Source: Anaerolineaceae bacterium (GTDB taxonomy: Bacteria; Chloroflexota; Anaerolineae; Anaerolineales; Anaerolineaceae). From it: 64,000 nt of DNA. A model generated the notes under the pieces. The model had not been told where the DNA came from. It did no database searches and was given only the letters and a program-made list of their open reading frames with translations. The DNA is taken from contig PABH01000012.1 of assembly GCA_002702705.1 (NCBI GenBank), positions 1 through 64,000 of the forward strand. The letters run 5' to 3'. Of this stretch, positions 16,657 to 25,547 are shown one piece after another. Made by a program: the position numbers and the translations under genes. How positions within the stretch are numbered: position 1 is the first letter of the stretch; each line of letters opens with the position of its first letter.

Positions 16657-17652
16657 TCATTCAGACAGCCTTTTGAAAATGCGGCAAATCGCCAGGGTTA
16701 TCCATAACTGCATTTCTCTGTTTTTTGCGGTATCTTTTTCTTGTGCCTTGGCATAGGTTACTTTCCATAAACCATTTGGTTCTTGATGATCGATTAACCA
16801 TTTTAAAGCTTGTTGAATTTGTTGGTCATCCTGTGAGACCCCTATCAAGGAGATCGAATCAAGGGCAGCTACCAGGTTGTTCCACCAAAATGGATATTCA
16901 AATCTTACCCAGTAACTGGCAGCCTGGTAAGATGAATAAAAATCCTTTTGAAAGAATCTTGATTTTAACAAATTTGCTGCTTTTATTGCTGCTTCGGACT
17001 TCCGGTATATTTCATGAGCAGCAAAAGCTCGGAGTACCATACCTGTCCAATTGTGTGAAAAGGGTTTGGTGCGATCGGGCTCAACCGGTTTTGCGAATTC
17101 GCTGGTTAAGCGATATTGGGTCTCTCGATCAAATTTATGGGTGATGAGTGGAACCGTCCAGCCAAAATCATCTTGCCGCATGGTCAGTAACCAGTCGAAG
17201 CCTTTCCGGATACGAAAATCGTTAGCATAACCTGCCTTGATAAGAAGTGCCATGATCGCACCGGTATAGTATGTTGCATATTGGTTTGCCAAAAAGCCGC
17301 GTATATCCCCGGCATCCGTCTGGCACGATAATAAATACTCTGCTGCTTTTTCCGCCTGGGGATGCTCCCTTGTGAATTCATATTTTTCAACTAAAAAACG
17401 GAAAAACCGCCATGTTTCAATCAGGCTGTAGTTGATGGCTGTATGTTTTTGCTCACCTGATCTCGGCCAGGAACCATCCGATTTCTGTTTTTTGAGGATT
17501 TTTTGTGCTGCTGGCAAGTCCCATAATGAATGAACAGAACCAACTTGTTTCTCTAATAAATCACGTTTGGTTAAATATTGTACGGCTGCATCTTCTGAAG
17601 AAAGAAGTTTGGGCAGTGGATCATACTTTAATTGTTTTTGCCAATTTTCCAT
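16657..17652 (-). CDS. terpenoid-cyclase/prenyltransferase alpha-alpha toroid protein
   Basis: Predicted 331-residue protein built of repeated helical hairpins with the QxxxGxW-like pattern (KKQKSDGSWP, LTMRQDDFGW, HQEPNGLWK) found in the alpha-alpha barrel of squalene cyclases and protein prenyltransferases. The cyclase acid motif DxDD is not seen, so a catalytic role is doubtful. A second member of the same fold lies at 22073-23023 in the same array. Its start codon lies 26 bp from the attC-like site at 17678. Confidence 0.75.
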   Translation of the reverse strand: MENWQKQLKYDPLPKLLSSEDAAVQYLTKRDLLEKQVGSVHSLWDLPAAQKILKKQKSDGSWPRSGEQKHTAINYSLIETWRFFRFLVEKYEFTREHPQAEKAAEYLLSCQTDAGDIRGFLANQYATYYTGAIMALLIKAGYANDFRIRKGFDWLLTMRQDDFGWTVPLITHKFDRETQYRLTSEFAKPVEPDRTKPFSHNWTGMVLRAFAAHEIYRKSEAAIKAANLLKSRFFQKDFYSSYQAASYWVRFEYPFWWNNLVAALDSISLIGVSQDDQQIQQALKWLIDHQEPNGLWKVTYAKAQEKDTAKNREMQLWITLAICRIFKRLSE

Positions 17653-17677
17653 TTTTTACCATCGATATTTATTAGCA

Positions 17678-17807
17678 GCCCAACGGTTTGCGTTACCTGC
17701 GGGTGGGTGGGCGTGGATAAAACATCAAGAGGAGGATTCTTTTCGGGCGTAGATAAAGCCCGAAAATGCGGCAGAATCCCACCCGTCAAGTGCACGCTTT
17801 GTTGGGC
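17678..17807. repeat. attC-like recombination site (130 bp, best preserved)
   Basis: Ends GCCCAAC and GTTGGGC are perfect inverted RYYYAAC/GTTRRRY boxes. Inside, GCGTTAC pairs with GTGCACGC with one extra base, then CGGGTGGG pairs with CCCACCCG. A central TTTTCGGGC / GCCCGAAAA hairpin (17740-17766) follows. It lies 26 bp upstream of one gene's start and 8 bp after another's stop. Length, order and bulged symmetry match integron attC sites. It lacks the promoter repeat. Confidence 0.7.
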
Positions 17808-17814
17808 GGTTTTT

Positions 17815-18654
17815 TTAGAGCTGTTCCAAAACAGGATGGCTTTTATGCCTGTGTACCGATTCTTGTAATTCGTTTTGAAACGATTGTGGTAATTTCCAAA
17901 CCAGATAAGCGCCATAGATTACTAACGGGATGAAAAAAATCGTGCGCCCTACATGCATAGTAAAAGTTTCTTGAAAATTATCTATTCCGATCAACTTCAG
18001 GTTTACAGCTGCGTTGGTCAACCAGTGAAGGATAATTGCAATCCACAGGCTCCTAGTAGCCAACGTAATCGCAGCCCAGAAAAATCCCAACAAGGCGGCA
18101 ACCAAAACTTCCAGGAATAAAACCTCGATTGGAAGTTCAACTACATTGAGTAAGTGAATTAAACCAAACAAAAGGGACGAAAGGAGAGCCGCTTTTACGA
18201 GTCCTTTTTTAGAATGACCCCAGGCAAATACCATTACTAGAAGCGCCAATCCCCGAAACATGACCTCTTCCATCAGGCTTGCTGGAAAATAGTAAACCAG
18301 ATTTGCAATCGCCAGCGGCGAATCTGGAAAGACGATGGCAAAATTCCCGGTCATTAAACGCAAATTTACCAGCAGATGGTAAACCAGTATGATTGAGGCT
18401 ACTAGCCAAACCTTGACATTGCCAAAACGAGTCAAGCCTGAGGCTTGAACCCAACCAAAGCGCCATAAAAGCGCTATGAAAATCAAGGAGATGGTGAATT
18501 TGATTGCTGTATTACTAAAGAGTTGACCTATTTCAGTTTCTGGAAACAGAAAATTAATAGGATAGGTTAGGTATCCAAAAATCACATACATGAATATCAG
18601 CACAAGCCCAAAAAGGAAGGGACGTCTCAGAGCGAAATTCTTGAATTTGTTCAT
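17815..18654 (-). CDS. CPBP family intramembrane metalloprotease
   Basis: Predicted 279-residue membrane protease with about eight membrane helices. The CPBP signature is present as MEEVMFRGL (motif 1), FGLIH (motif 2) and LHWLTNAAVN (motif 3). The start is put at the ATG at 18654; a GTG four codons earlier is possible. The stop lies 8 bp from the best preserved attC-like site, and spacer promoter 7 lies upstream. It is not a recent duplicate of the CPBP gene at 15198, as only the motifs agree. Confidence 0.9.
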   Translation of the reverse strand: MNKFKNFALRRPFLFGLVLIFMYVIFGYLTYPINFLFPETEIGQLFSNTAIKFTISLIFIALLWRFGWVQASGLTRFGNVKVWLVASIILVYHLLVNLRLMTGNFAIVFPDSPLAIANLVYYFPASLMEEVMFRGLALLVMVFAWGHSKKGLVKAALLSSLLFGLIHLLNVVELPIEVLFLEVLVAALLGFFWAAITLATRSLWIAIILHWLTNAAVNLKLIGIDNFQETFTMHVGRTIFFIPLVIYGAYLVWKLPQSFQNELQESVHRHKSHPVLEQL

Positions 18655-18689
18655 CTTTCTTCTCACTCTCTATAACTTTTATCGACCGC

Positions 18690-18924
18690 ATAACTATTAA
18701 TTATACGAAATTCTGATATGCTGCATTTTTGCCGTATATCTGCCTGGTAAAGGGTTGATGTATTGAGAATTTGCGGCGTTATCCACCCGTTGTGTGCAAA
18801 GTTCTTGATGTGTTAAGTATAACATTGGTTGATTTTAAGCATGGAAGATTTTGACGGGAAAATTAAAAAAACAAATCTGGTGCAACATTTTTTTGCTCTC
18901 CAGACACCTCTTTTTTTGTTGGGC
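18690..18924 (-). promoter_or_regulatory. spacer repeat 7 with extended -10 promoter
   Basis: Starts with ACTATTAATTATACG, keeps the full leader, and has TGTTATACT on the minus strand (-10 at 18816-18821), ~162 bp before the start. The n of TGn differs from most copies. It ends in GTTGGGC (18918-18924), which is also the first half of a REP-like palindrome. Confidence 0.75.
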
Positions 18925-19003
18925 ATTGGGCTAGCGTTTGGCTGTAAAGTTAAACCTCAACTTGCAAACAGGTTATTGAAAGTTCAAACCATGCCCAACC
19001 TAC
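18918..19003 (-). repeat. REP-like palindromic element at a cassette boundary
   Basis: GTTGGGCAT...ATGCCCAACCTAC, read on the minus strand as GTAGGTTGGGCATGGTTTGA...GCCCAACAAAAAAA, matches the elements at 43696 and 44019. It abuts the spacer end exactly at GTTGGGC. The following ~150 bp before the next gene (19004-19156) hold no gene I can support. Confidence 0.65.
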
Positions 19004-19156
19004 TTTTCCTGATTTTTGTGCCGCCTTTGGTTGGTGGGATGGGAAGGCCCTTGGTGCGATGCGCTCTTTTTTAAAAAAGGCTTTGTGGGTAGACAAAACA
19101 ATTTCCGTTGGAGGTGGTTGGGGAAAAGCGCCCACACTTGTCCTGTATTGGTTGGG

Positions 19157-19729
19157 TCAGGTGAGTTTTCCTTGTTTTGTTTGATACCGGAGGTAAACGG
19201 TACCATTGGTAAAGCGGTGTTCTTCCAACAACTCAAGTTCCAAACACAGGTTATCCGGCAGGGCTGGTTTCCCGCCGCCTACCAGAATCGGGATAATAAA
19301 TAACTGGCATTCGTCGATCAGCCCGGCCCGAAAGGCGTGCGCGGCAATTTCGGGACCGCCGATGAGGATGTCAAGCTGGGCGGTCTTTTTCAGGTGCTGA
19401 ATGGCTTCCGGATTGAAGTCTCGTTTTATCTGGGTATTCCGGGTGGGTGCCGCTGCCAGTGTTTTGGAATACACAATTTTGTCGGCAGCCTGCCAGATCT
19501 GCGCAAAGTCTCGCGTGAGTGGGGAGTCTGCTGCTAAGTTCGGGTCTGTCTCCCAGACCATCATGGTCTCATACATGCGCCGTCCGTAAAGATAGGTGTG
19601 AGCGCTGCGCTCGAGGTCGTTAATGAATGTGTGCACCTCTTCATCGGGCATGGCCCAATCAAAGCCGCCCTGTTTGTCTTCAATGTATCCGTCGAGGGAT
19701 AAAATCGCCGAATAGATTAAATGCGCCAT
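19157..19729 (-). CDS. dihydrofolate reductase-fold (RibD C-terminal) family protein
   Basis: Predicted 190-residue cytoplasmic oxidoreductase. MAHLIYSAILSLDGYIED, YLYGRRMYETM and DILIGGPEIAAHAF are characteristic of the DHFR-like/RibD_C family that binds NADPH. Members include riboflavin-pathway reductases and trimethoprim-insensitive DHFR relatives; most single-gene members are uncharacterised. Full length for the family. It has no promoter repeat immediately upstream. Confidence 0.85.
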   Translation of the reverse strand: MAHLIYSAILSLDGYIEDKQGGFDWAMPDEEVHTFINDLERSAHTYLYGRRMYETMMVWETDPNLAADSPLTRDFAQIWQAADKIVYSKTLAAAPTRNTQIKRDFNPEAIQHLKKTAQLDILIGGPEIAAHAFRAGLIDECQLFIIPILVGGGKPALPDNLCLELELLEEHRFTNGTVYLRYQTKQGKLT

Positions 19730-19839
19730 ATGGAATCTCCTTTTGTGAGTAGAACCCCTAAGTTAATCCTTCCACAAACCGGACACAAATTGCAGTTTCC
19801 GTTGTTCAGTACGTTTTATTTGTTGGGGAAAGTGGTTTG

Positions 19840-20232
19840 TTACCGTACTTCACTCATCAAGGCAAGCAGATTTTCATCCGGGTCGTGGAAAAAAGCCATC
19901 CAGAGTTCGTGGTCGGGCATTTTTGCTACCAGTTCAGGTTTTTGTTCAAAATGAACACCGCGTGCCAATAAGGTTTCGTAAGCGGATTGAATGTCCGGCA
20001 CTTTGTAATAAATGATGGAACTATGATTCTTTTCCTGTTTTTGGGCTGGGGTCTCTAATAATAAACGAACGCCATTACAATCAAAAAAAACAAGTCCGGG
20101 CGGTGCTTTAAAAAGAAAACGCATCCCAAGCGTGTCACGATAAAAGGTGATGGCCCGGTCAATATCGTTTACCGGAACAGCGATTTGCCCTATCTCTTTT
20201 AATCCAAAGTTTTCATTCGGTTGATCACTCAT
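19840..20232 (-). CDS. VOC/glyoxalase superfamily protein
   Basis: Predicted 130-residue protein of the vicinal oxygen chelate fold. Two beta-alpha-beta-beta-beta units run from IGQIAVPVNDIDRAITFY to HELWMAFFHDPDENLLALM, with His/Glu positions where metal ligands occur. Family members act as glyoxalases, dioxygenases or antibiotic-binding proteins. The stop lies 12 bp from a GTTGGGG box at 19822, a possible attC remnant. Confidence 0.85.
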   Translation of the reverse strand: MSDQPNENFGLKEIGQIAVPVNDIDRAITFYRDTLGMRFLFKAPPGLVFFDCNGVRLLLETPAQKQEKNHSSIIYYKVPDIQSAYETLLARGVHFEQKPELVAKMPDHELWMAFFHDPDENLLALMSEVR

Positions 20233-20452
20233 ATTGTTTTCTCCTAAAAAAGTAAATTCAACCTGGACGGGTCTGTTTCAAAAAAACAGTATTTTGTCGG
20301 ATTAATACTATACCGTTCTTTTGTTTTTATACCGCAGTACTGCATAAGAATTCACCAAACGAGTCGATTTGTCATTTCAGATGGGCCGCAGTAACAATAA
20401 GAAAAGTCGTTGCAATATCAACAATGGGCGGGGCTAGCCCCCCAAAAGGGGA

Positions 20453-21208
20453 CTAGTCCGGTTTTGTTTGGGGCATAAAACCTGTTAGGAGGCCATATTC
20501 CCAGTCAGGACGTCCATTTTTTCTTGCCTGTTCAGCTGCTTGTTGGTAATCATAAGATACGGCGATGATTTCAGCCTGCCAATTACCATTTTTATTCTCC
20601 AGAATGGCATAACGAGCATGGTGTGAACCGGTTTCCATCACATGGTATTCCGGAATTACGTCATCGTATGCCGGCAGACCCACACTGCCAGGATTAATAA
20701 TCAGATCCTTTTGATGTGTTTCAATGATTCTTGGAATGTGTGTATGCCCGCAGAGCATAATGGGGGATCTTGTTTTACCGAGTCTTTTAGTGATTTCTTC
20801 CGGTGCTGCCAGTCTTGCCCTGCCACATGCAACGGTTTCCAAAAGATAGGTGGTGTCATCGGAAGGTGTGCCATGAAATAAAAGGAACTGATTTTCCACC
20901 AAACTGCTGGCGGGTAAAACTCTTAACCAATTCAAATCCGAATCACTTAAACAACGGAACGCATATTGATCGGAAAGGCCAAGCTGCTGAGGGTTTTGGT
21001 TTATTAACTGCCGATCATGATTACCCAGGATGTGAACCCAATCTTGTTTCATCAAAAAGTGGAGTGTTTCTTTTGGATATAAGGGCCCGGAAATATGGTC
21101 GCCGAGATTAAAGACGGTATCAACCGCTCTCGTTTTCATATCAGCGACAACCTTTTCAAGGGCTAAAATATTTCCGTGGATATCAGAAAGGATGGCTATT
21201 TTTTGCAT
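20453..21208 (-). CDS. calcineurin-like metallophosphoesterase
   Basis: Predicted 251-residue phosphoesterase. The metal-binding motifs are all present: SDIHGN, NLGDHISG, LGNHDR and CGHTHIPR, with NPGSVG. This YfcE/MJ0936-like branch hydrolyses phosphodiesters or nucleotides; the physiological substrate is unknown. The downstream side (20400-20452) has a CCCC/GGGG hairpin without a T run. Upstream (21209-21328) there is no clear spacer repeat. Confidence 0.9.
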   Translation of the reverse strand: MQKIAILSDIHGNILALEKVVADMKTRAVDTVFNLGDHISGPLYPKETLHFLMKQDWVHILGNHDRQLINQNPQQLGLSDQYAFRCLSDSDLNWLRVLPASSLVENQFLLFHGTPSDDTTYLLETVACGRARLAAPEEITKRLGKTRSPIMLCGHTHIPRIIETHQKDLIINPGSVGLPAYDDVIPEYHVMETGSHHARYAILENKNGNWQAEIIAVSYDYQQAAEQARKNGRPDWEYGLLTGFMPQTKPD

Positions 21209-21328
21209 ATTGTCTTAGCACAAGTGCGGAAAGGGTTTGCATTCACGAAATGCTGTCCTCAATACTCCGTGTACGCTATATAAGTATAATTTCTGCTTTA
21301 AGATTGTCGCATTCTCTCGTCTAAAAAG

Positions 21329-21877
21329 TTATGATTTAAGCTCGTCTAACTTCCGGATTTGATCTCGATGACTTTTCCATAACAACACATTTGAAATAAG
21401 ACTTATGAAAAGCCAGATTAAAAATATTGTCCAAAAACCTGCGCTTTTGAGGTCTTCTTGTTGCGCGTAAATGAAAGCTGCTGCAGCAACAATGATGAAG
21501 GTTGTAAAAAGTGTAGTAGCGAGTTGCGCCAATTTATCACGATATTGAGTGGAAAAATGTTCCCAAGATTTTTCAATATCTGATGTTTCCGATGTTGAAT
21601 GAGTTCTTAGGAATGCTCCAATTTTTTTGATACTTAAGTCTGAGGCTCGTATATATAAATCATATCCAATAGCTACCAATGGAATGAAATATAAAAGCCA
21701 GCCGAAGTTTATCTCGCCAATTTTCAGTGCGCCAAGTCCAAACAATCCTGTAATAAAAGCAAATTTGCTGGTTGTGTAGGCAGCCCTCTCAGATTGAGTC
21801 TTTATCTTTTCGTCATGCAGGGCTTTCAGAAACTCTATCTGAAGTTCATGTTGGAAGTTACTGTCATTTGTGACCAT
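21329..21877 (-). CDS. four-helix membrane protein of unknown function
   Basis: Hypothetical 182-residue protein. About 40 charged N-terminal residues lead to two membrane helices (~47-85), a ~50-residue cytoplasmic helix region, and two more helices (~120-170). The layout recalls small membrane effectors of defence islands, but no motif confirms this. It is driven by spacer promoter 8. Confidence 0.6.
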   Translation of the reverse strand: MVTNDSNFQHELQIEFLKALHDEKIKTQSERAAYTTSKFAFITGLFGLGALKIGEINFGWLLYFIPLVAIGYDLYIRASDLSIKKIGAFLRTHSTSETSDIEKSWEHFSTQYRDKLAQLATTLFTTFIIVAAAAFIYAQQEDLKSAGFWTIFLIWLFISLISNVLLWKSHRDQIRKLDELKS

Positions 21878-21900
21878 TGTATTTCCTTGTTGTGTTTATA

Positions 21901-22064
21901 GGGCACGCTAACGATTGATTAAATGTAATTATGATTGACTATATTTTTGTCATTTATTTACTTGGAAGAGGAGTGATGTATTGAGAATTTGCGGTGTTGT
22001 CCACCCATTTTGTGCAAAGTTCTTGATACGTTAAGTATAGCAATTGGGTTGGTTGTAAACAAGA
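21901..22064 (-). promoter_or_regulatory. spacer repeat 8 with extended -10 promoter
   Basis: CACGCTAACG lies ~25 bp before the start. The blocks GAATTTGCGGTGTTGTCC and TTGATACGTTAAGTATAGC are conserved. The minus-strand -10 TATACT is at 22034-22039, again preceded by TGC. The distal half is truncated; the next gene's stop follows directly. Confidence 0.7.
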
Positions 22065-22072
22065 AATATTTC

Positions 22073-23023
22073 TTATTCAATTTCACCAAAATGTTTTAAT
22101 ACTCTCAACGCTCTCAGTGTATTCCAACGGCTTGCTTCTCCGGTTTTTTCCATATCAAAATGGGTTTGCCCCGGATGTTTTGCCTGAAGAGGCCATTTAT
22201 GATCTTTCCGCTGTTTTTTTATTAAGACATCAAGCGCATCCTGCATTCTTGGATCGTAGTTATCGCCAGCAGCGTAAAAATAATCAAGCGCACGTAATAT
22301 ATCATATCGCCAGCGGGAAGGATAAGAGAGCATGAGAAATCTTTTATCAATGATCTCACCTGTGTGATCGGATCGAAACAGCTTGTGTTCTAATAAAAAT
22401 GTTTTTGATCTGTTTTCCGCTTTTTTCAGTTCTTCCAACCGGTACTGGTAACCATTTTTTGTGTACTCTAAAAACCCTTCCAGTACGGAAATTGTTGTAT
22501 GCATTGAGCTGTGTTTTGCTCCAAGGGTATTGGAATAACAGTTAAAACCGCCATCCCCCATATGTTCTGAAAGCAGGAAATCGATAATTGACTTTAAATC
22601 GTCTTCATTTGTCTTGAAATAGGAAGCATAGTTAAGAAACATGCCATTGATACATACGTCACTATTTTGTTTTGTGCCGATGGGTAAAATTCCTCCATCC
22701 GGACCTTTGTGTTTTTTTATTACCTGAGATATTGATTGCCTGATTTGATGGTTCGTTGGTGCAATGGTTAGGTTTTTTAAATCCAGAATCGTGTAATGGG
22801 TTGATATCCACTTCGGTTGGTAAAATCGCTGTCCCCAATGCCCCTCTTTTTTTCGAAAACTCAGAAATTTGGCTCCCCACCCTTCGGTTGCGATTCGGTC
22901 CTGTAAATTCGGTTTTTCAGTTCTCAATAAATCACGAAAAACTTGGTACTGAATCGAAACATCTCCTTCAAGAAGCCAGTCTATCACCTGGTGTTCGTTT
23001 ATCGCTCTTGCAGAAGTATTCAT
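22073..23023 (-). CDS. prenyltransferase-like alpha-alpha toroid protein
   Basis: Predicted 316-residue helical-repeat protein with the same fold as the protein at 16657. Motifs include FRKKEGHWGQ, GDGGFNCY and KQRKDHKWP, which are QxxxGxW-like repeats. Proteins of this type recur in Firmicutes and Chloroflexota as unstudied genes. The start is set at 23023, with GGTGGAAA upstream; an in-frame ATG at 23050 is less likely. Driven by spacer promoter 9. Confidence 0.75.
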   Translation of the reverse strand: MNTSARAINEHQVIDWLLEGDVSIQYQVFRDLLRTEKPNLQDRIATEGWGAKFLSFRKKEGHWGQRFYQPKWISTHYTILDLKNLTIAPTNHQIRQSISQVIKKHKGPDGGILPIGTKQNSDVCINGMFLNYASYFKTNEDDLKSIIDFLLSEHMGDGGFNCYSNTLGAKHSSMHTTISVLEGFLEYTKNGYQYRLEELKKAENRSKTFLLEHKLFRSDHTGEIIDKRFLMLSYPSRWRYDILRALDYFYAAGDNYDPRMQDALDVLIKKQRKDHKWPLQAKHPGQTHFDMEKTGEASRWNTLRALRVLKHFGEIE

Positions 23024-23069
23024 TTTTCCACCTGCCTGACGTTTATCCAAAATCCTTGATCTGTTTTTA

Positions 23070-23252
23070 AAAATAGAAGGTTCTGCTGGAAGGTTGAGTG
23101 AATTTGTGAGAGAGTTTATCCAGTTAAATCAAATAACTTGTTGTAAATAGTATAACACTGGCTGATTTTATACATGAAATATTTTGATTTGGAAATTTTT
23201 CGCGAATGTTTGAAATTGACGCGCGCAGTGTCCAGTGCATGCTGTGTTGGGC
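23070..23252 (-). promoter_or_regulatory. spacer repeat 9 with extended -10 promoter and attC-like arm
   Basis: A diverged copy: the leader is hardly recognisable but the minus-strand TGTTATACT remains (-10 at 23149-23154). The distal arm GTGCATGCTGTGTTGGGC ends at 23252, 13 bp from the next stop codon. It shows that the extended -10 is kept when neighbouring sequence drifts. Confidence 0.65.
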
Positions 23253-23264
23253 ATGGGGTTTAAC

Positions 23265-24206
23265 TCATTTCATTTGGAATGCAAAAAACTGATTGCTGTC
23301 ATCAAGATACACAATCAAAATATTATCTTTGATTAGTAGTTGGGTATCATCTGCATGGAGAGGAAAACCAGTAAATTCGATTTGTGATATAGGATCCTTT
23401 GTCTGGCGGTCTACCATGATTAGCTTTGAACCCTCTACAATGAAAGCTGGCTTGTCACTTTCTTTTTTCCATTCCCAATCACGATTGATAGGATAAAAAC
23501 CCGATGAAAGGATACCCTCATTATTTGAAATACGTGAATAATGGTTAAGATTTTGGCATTCCACACCCAAAATCTGTCCAGAATTTATATCAATTTCAAA
23601 AACGGAAATGAATTTTCTTGGTAAACCAATAGTCAACCCTTGAATAAAAGCTGAATTGTCTTTGAAAAAAATCTGGTCAGGATGTACCATTTGGTATGAA
23701 TACTCCCACTCCTTATTACCGGAATATGGATTGTAGACTCGTAACGTACTCTGGTCATATGAGTTGCATTTTGAAGGAATACGTATGCTTTCGTTCGATG
23801 CAAACGGGACTTTGTCATCATACGAATCCAGAGAGAAAATCTTGCCATCATAAAAATGGAACGTAGAATCTTCCGGAATATTGGTTGTCCATAGTGAGGC
23901 CCCGGTCGAAAAATCAATAGAATTCATGGAGTTTGGAGTTATATAAATTATGCTCTTACCATCGGGAGCGAAGATTTGGGTGTACACCAAATGTTGAGAA
24001 CCATCTTTAGTTTTATTACTCCACAAAAGAGGAAAATCTTCGGATATTACATCACGCGCTGGCACTCGTTCCGGGTGAAGTTCCAAAGCCTTTGCAGCCA
24101 AACCAAAGAGGAATACATCAATTGCGAATTGAACAAGTACATATGTTCCACAGACCATCAATAATATCCCTACAAATACATAAGTTAACAAATTTTTTTT
24201 ATTCAT
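23265..24206 (-). CDS. membrane-anchored PQQ-like beta-propeller protein
   Basis: Predicted 313-residue protein. One N-terminal membrane helix (~residues 8-35) anchors a beta-propeller-like outer domain of short repeats (SIDFSTGASLWTTNIPEDS, YNPYSGNKEWEYS, DRQTKDPISQIEF). Such PQQ-like/WD40-type repeats usually act as scaffolds or sensors. A longer propeller protein of the same type lies at 25548. The substrate or partner is unknown. Confidence 0.7.
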   Translation of the reverse strand: MNKKNLLTYVFVGILLMVCGTYVLVQFAIDVFLFGLAAKALELHPERVPARDVISEDFPLLWSNKTKDGSQHLVYTQIFAPDGKSIIYITPNSMNSIDFSTGASLWTTNIPEDSTFHFYDGKIFSLDSYDDKVPFASNESIRIPSKCNSYDQSTLRVYNPYSGNKEWEYSYQMVHPDQIFFKDNSAFIQGLTIGLPRKFISVFEIDINSGQILGVECQNLNHYSRISNNEGILSSGFYPINRDWEWKKESDKPAFIVEGSKLIMVDRQTKDPISQIEFTGFPLHADDTQLLIKDNILIVYLDDSNQFFAFQMK

Positions 24207-24212
24207 GATTTC

Positions 24213-24439
24213 TCAACACCAATTATTGATTATTAGGAATCTTGATATGAGTTATTCTTACCATATTTATTTCTGCTAAAGGGTTCTTGTATTGGGAAAT
24301 TTCGATGATGTCCACCCATTTTGTGTAAATTTAAGTATAACATCGGTTGATTTTAATCAAGGATTATTTTGAGCGGGATTTTTAAAGTGTGCCTGAAAAA
24401 TGCAGCAATAAACCATTTCCTATGCAAGCTGTGTTGGAC
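24213..24439 (-). promoter_or_regulatory. spacer repeat 10 with extended -10 promoter and attC-like arm
   Basis: The minus-strand extended -10 (TGTTATACT) is at 24334-24339, ~128 bp before the propeller start. The TTCTTGATG segment next to the -10 is deleted in this copy. The distal arm CAAGCTGTGTTGGAC ends 14 bp from the next stop codon. Confidence 0.7.
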
Positions 24440-24452
24440 GTCTGGCCTTAAG

Positions 24453-25268
24453 TTAAGGAATTAGTTCCATACGTTGCAGAATAGTTTTTGTTATATTTCG
24501 GGCTGTTTCGCCGTTGCTTATCCCATTTTGGTCTGTGGTTTCGTAATTGGTTGCAAAAAAATAGACATTCCCGTTTGTTTCGAGATAACCGACAAACCAG
24601 CCCGTATGCGGCATCACTCTTTGTACTGATCCTGTTTTTCCACTTAATTGATAGGTTTCGGTTTTTTCTAACACCAATATTTCTTTTACAATCTCCATTG
24701 TTTTTTCAGAAAACGGTAACTGATTGGCATAAAGCCGCTTTAATATCTCAACCTGCTCATCCGCAGAAATCCTTAACCCCCCCTCCAGCCAAAACGTGTC
24801 GATTGAACCGGATAGGTCCCGATTTCCATAATCGATCGCATTGATGCTTTCCTGCATTTGTTCCTTTCCCACCCGTCTGGCGAGCTCCTGATAATACCAT
24901 ATTACAGAATTCCGTATGGCTGTTTTTAGGGTATGATCCTGATTCCAGGACGGGACATCATAAGGCGTACCATCCCATTGGATAACATAGTTTTCATCCG
25001 GGATGACGCCTGTTTCCAGCCCGATCAACGAATTGATGATCTTAAAAGTTGACGCCGGTAAAAATCTTTCAGCACTTCGTATTGGGTTATATCGAATATA
25101 GGTGTTCTGATTCAGGTCAAATAAAACAAATGTGCCGTTTGCTTCCAGGAAATATTGTTCTAATTCCGGTTTCTCTTCAGCCGTTGTTTGATTTCCATTA
25201 CATCCAATTAATAAAAACCCTATCAGCAGGATAATGAAGATTAACCCTATGTTATTTTTTTTGTTCAT
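24453..25268 (-). CDS. class D (OXA-type) beta-lactamase, predicted lipoprotein
   Basis: Predicted 271-residue serine beta-lactamase. The lipoprotein signal ends in LLIGC. The class D motifs appear in order: PASTFK (Ser73 nucleophile, Lys76), SVIWYYQE (Ser-x-Val motif with Ile at the third position), YGN within DYGNRDLSG, WLEGGLRIS, and SGKTGS. It should hydrolyse or bind beta-lactams outside the membrane; related sequences include BlaR-type sensor domains, but no BlaR protease domain is present. The stop lies 14 bp from an attC-like box, and spacer promoter 11 drives it. Substrate range cannot be told. Confidence 0.9.
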   Translation of the reverse strand: MNKKNNIGLIFIILLIGFLLIGCNGNQTTAEEKPELEQYFLEANGTFVLFDLNQNTYIRYNPIRSAERFLPASTFKIINSLIGLETGVIPDENYVIQWDGTPYDVPSWNQDHTLKTAIRNSVIWYYQELARRVGKEQMQESINAIDYGNRDLSGSIDTFWLEGGLRISADEQVEILKRLYANQLPFSEKTMEIVKEILVLEKTETYQLSGKTGSVQRVMPHTGWFVGYLETNGNVYFFATNYETTDQNGISNGETARNITKTILQRMELIP

Positions 25269-25306
25269 TTTGTTTTCTCTTAGGATGAAATTTTTGTTGT
25301 AAAGCC

Positions 25307-25534
25307 GCCCACCTATTAATGATACGCCATTTTGATAGGCTGCATTATTGCCATGTATCTGTAAGAAGGGGGCGATAAAGAAAATTTGCGGTGGAATCCA
25401 CCCATATTATGCAAAAATTTTGATGAATTAAGTATAGCACCGGCTGATTTTAATTAAGGAATATCTTGATGAGGGATTTTGAGTACGTCTGAAAAACCAG
25501 AGTGTACCCACCCCCAGTACACGCTGTGTTCGGT
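25307..25534 (-). promoter_or_regulatory. spacer repeat 11 with extended -10 promoter and attC-like arms
   Basis: GCCCACC at 25307 is one base from GCCCAAC. The leader has CTATTAATGATACGCC and GATAGGCTGCATT. The minus-strand extended -10 (TGCTATACT) is at 25431-25436, 163 bp before the beta-lactamase start. The distal arm TACACGCTGTGTTCGGT ends 14 bp before the next stop codon. Confidence 0.75.
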
Positions 25535-25547
25535 GACGTAATAAAGG

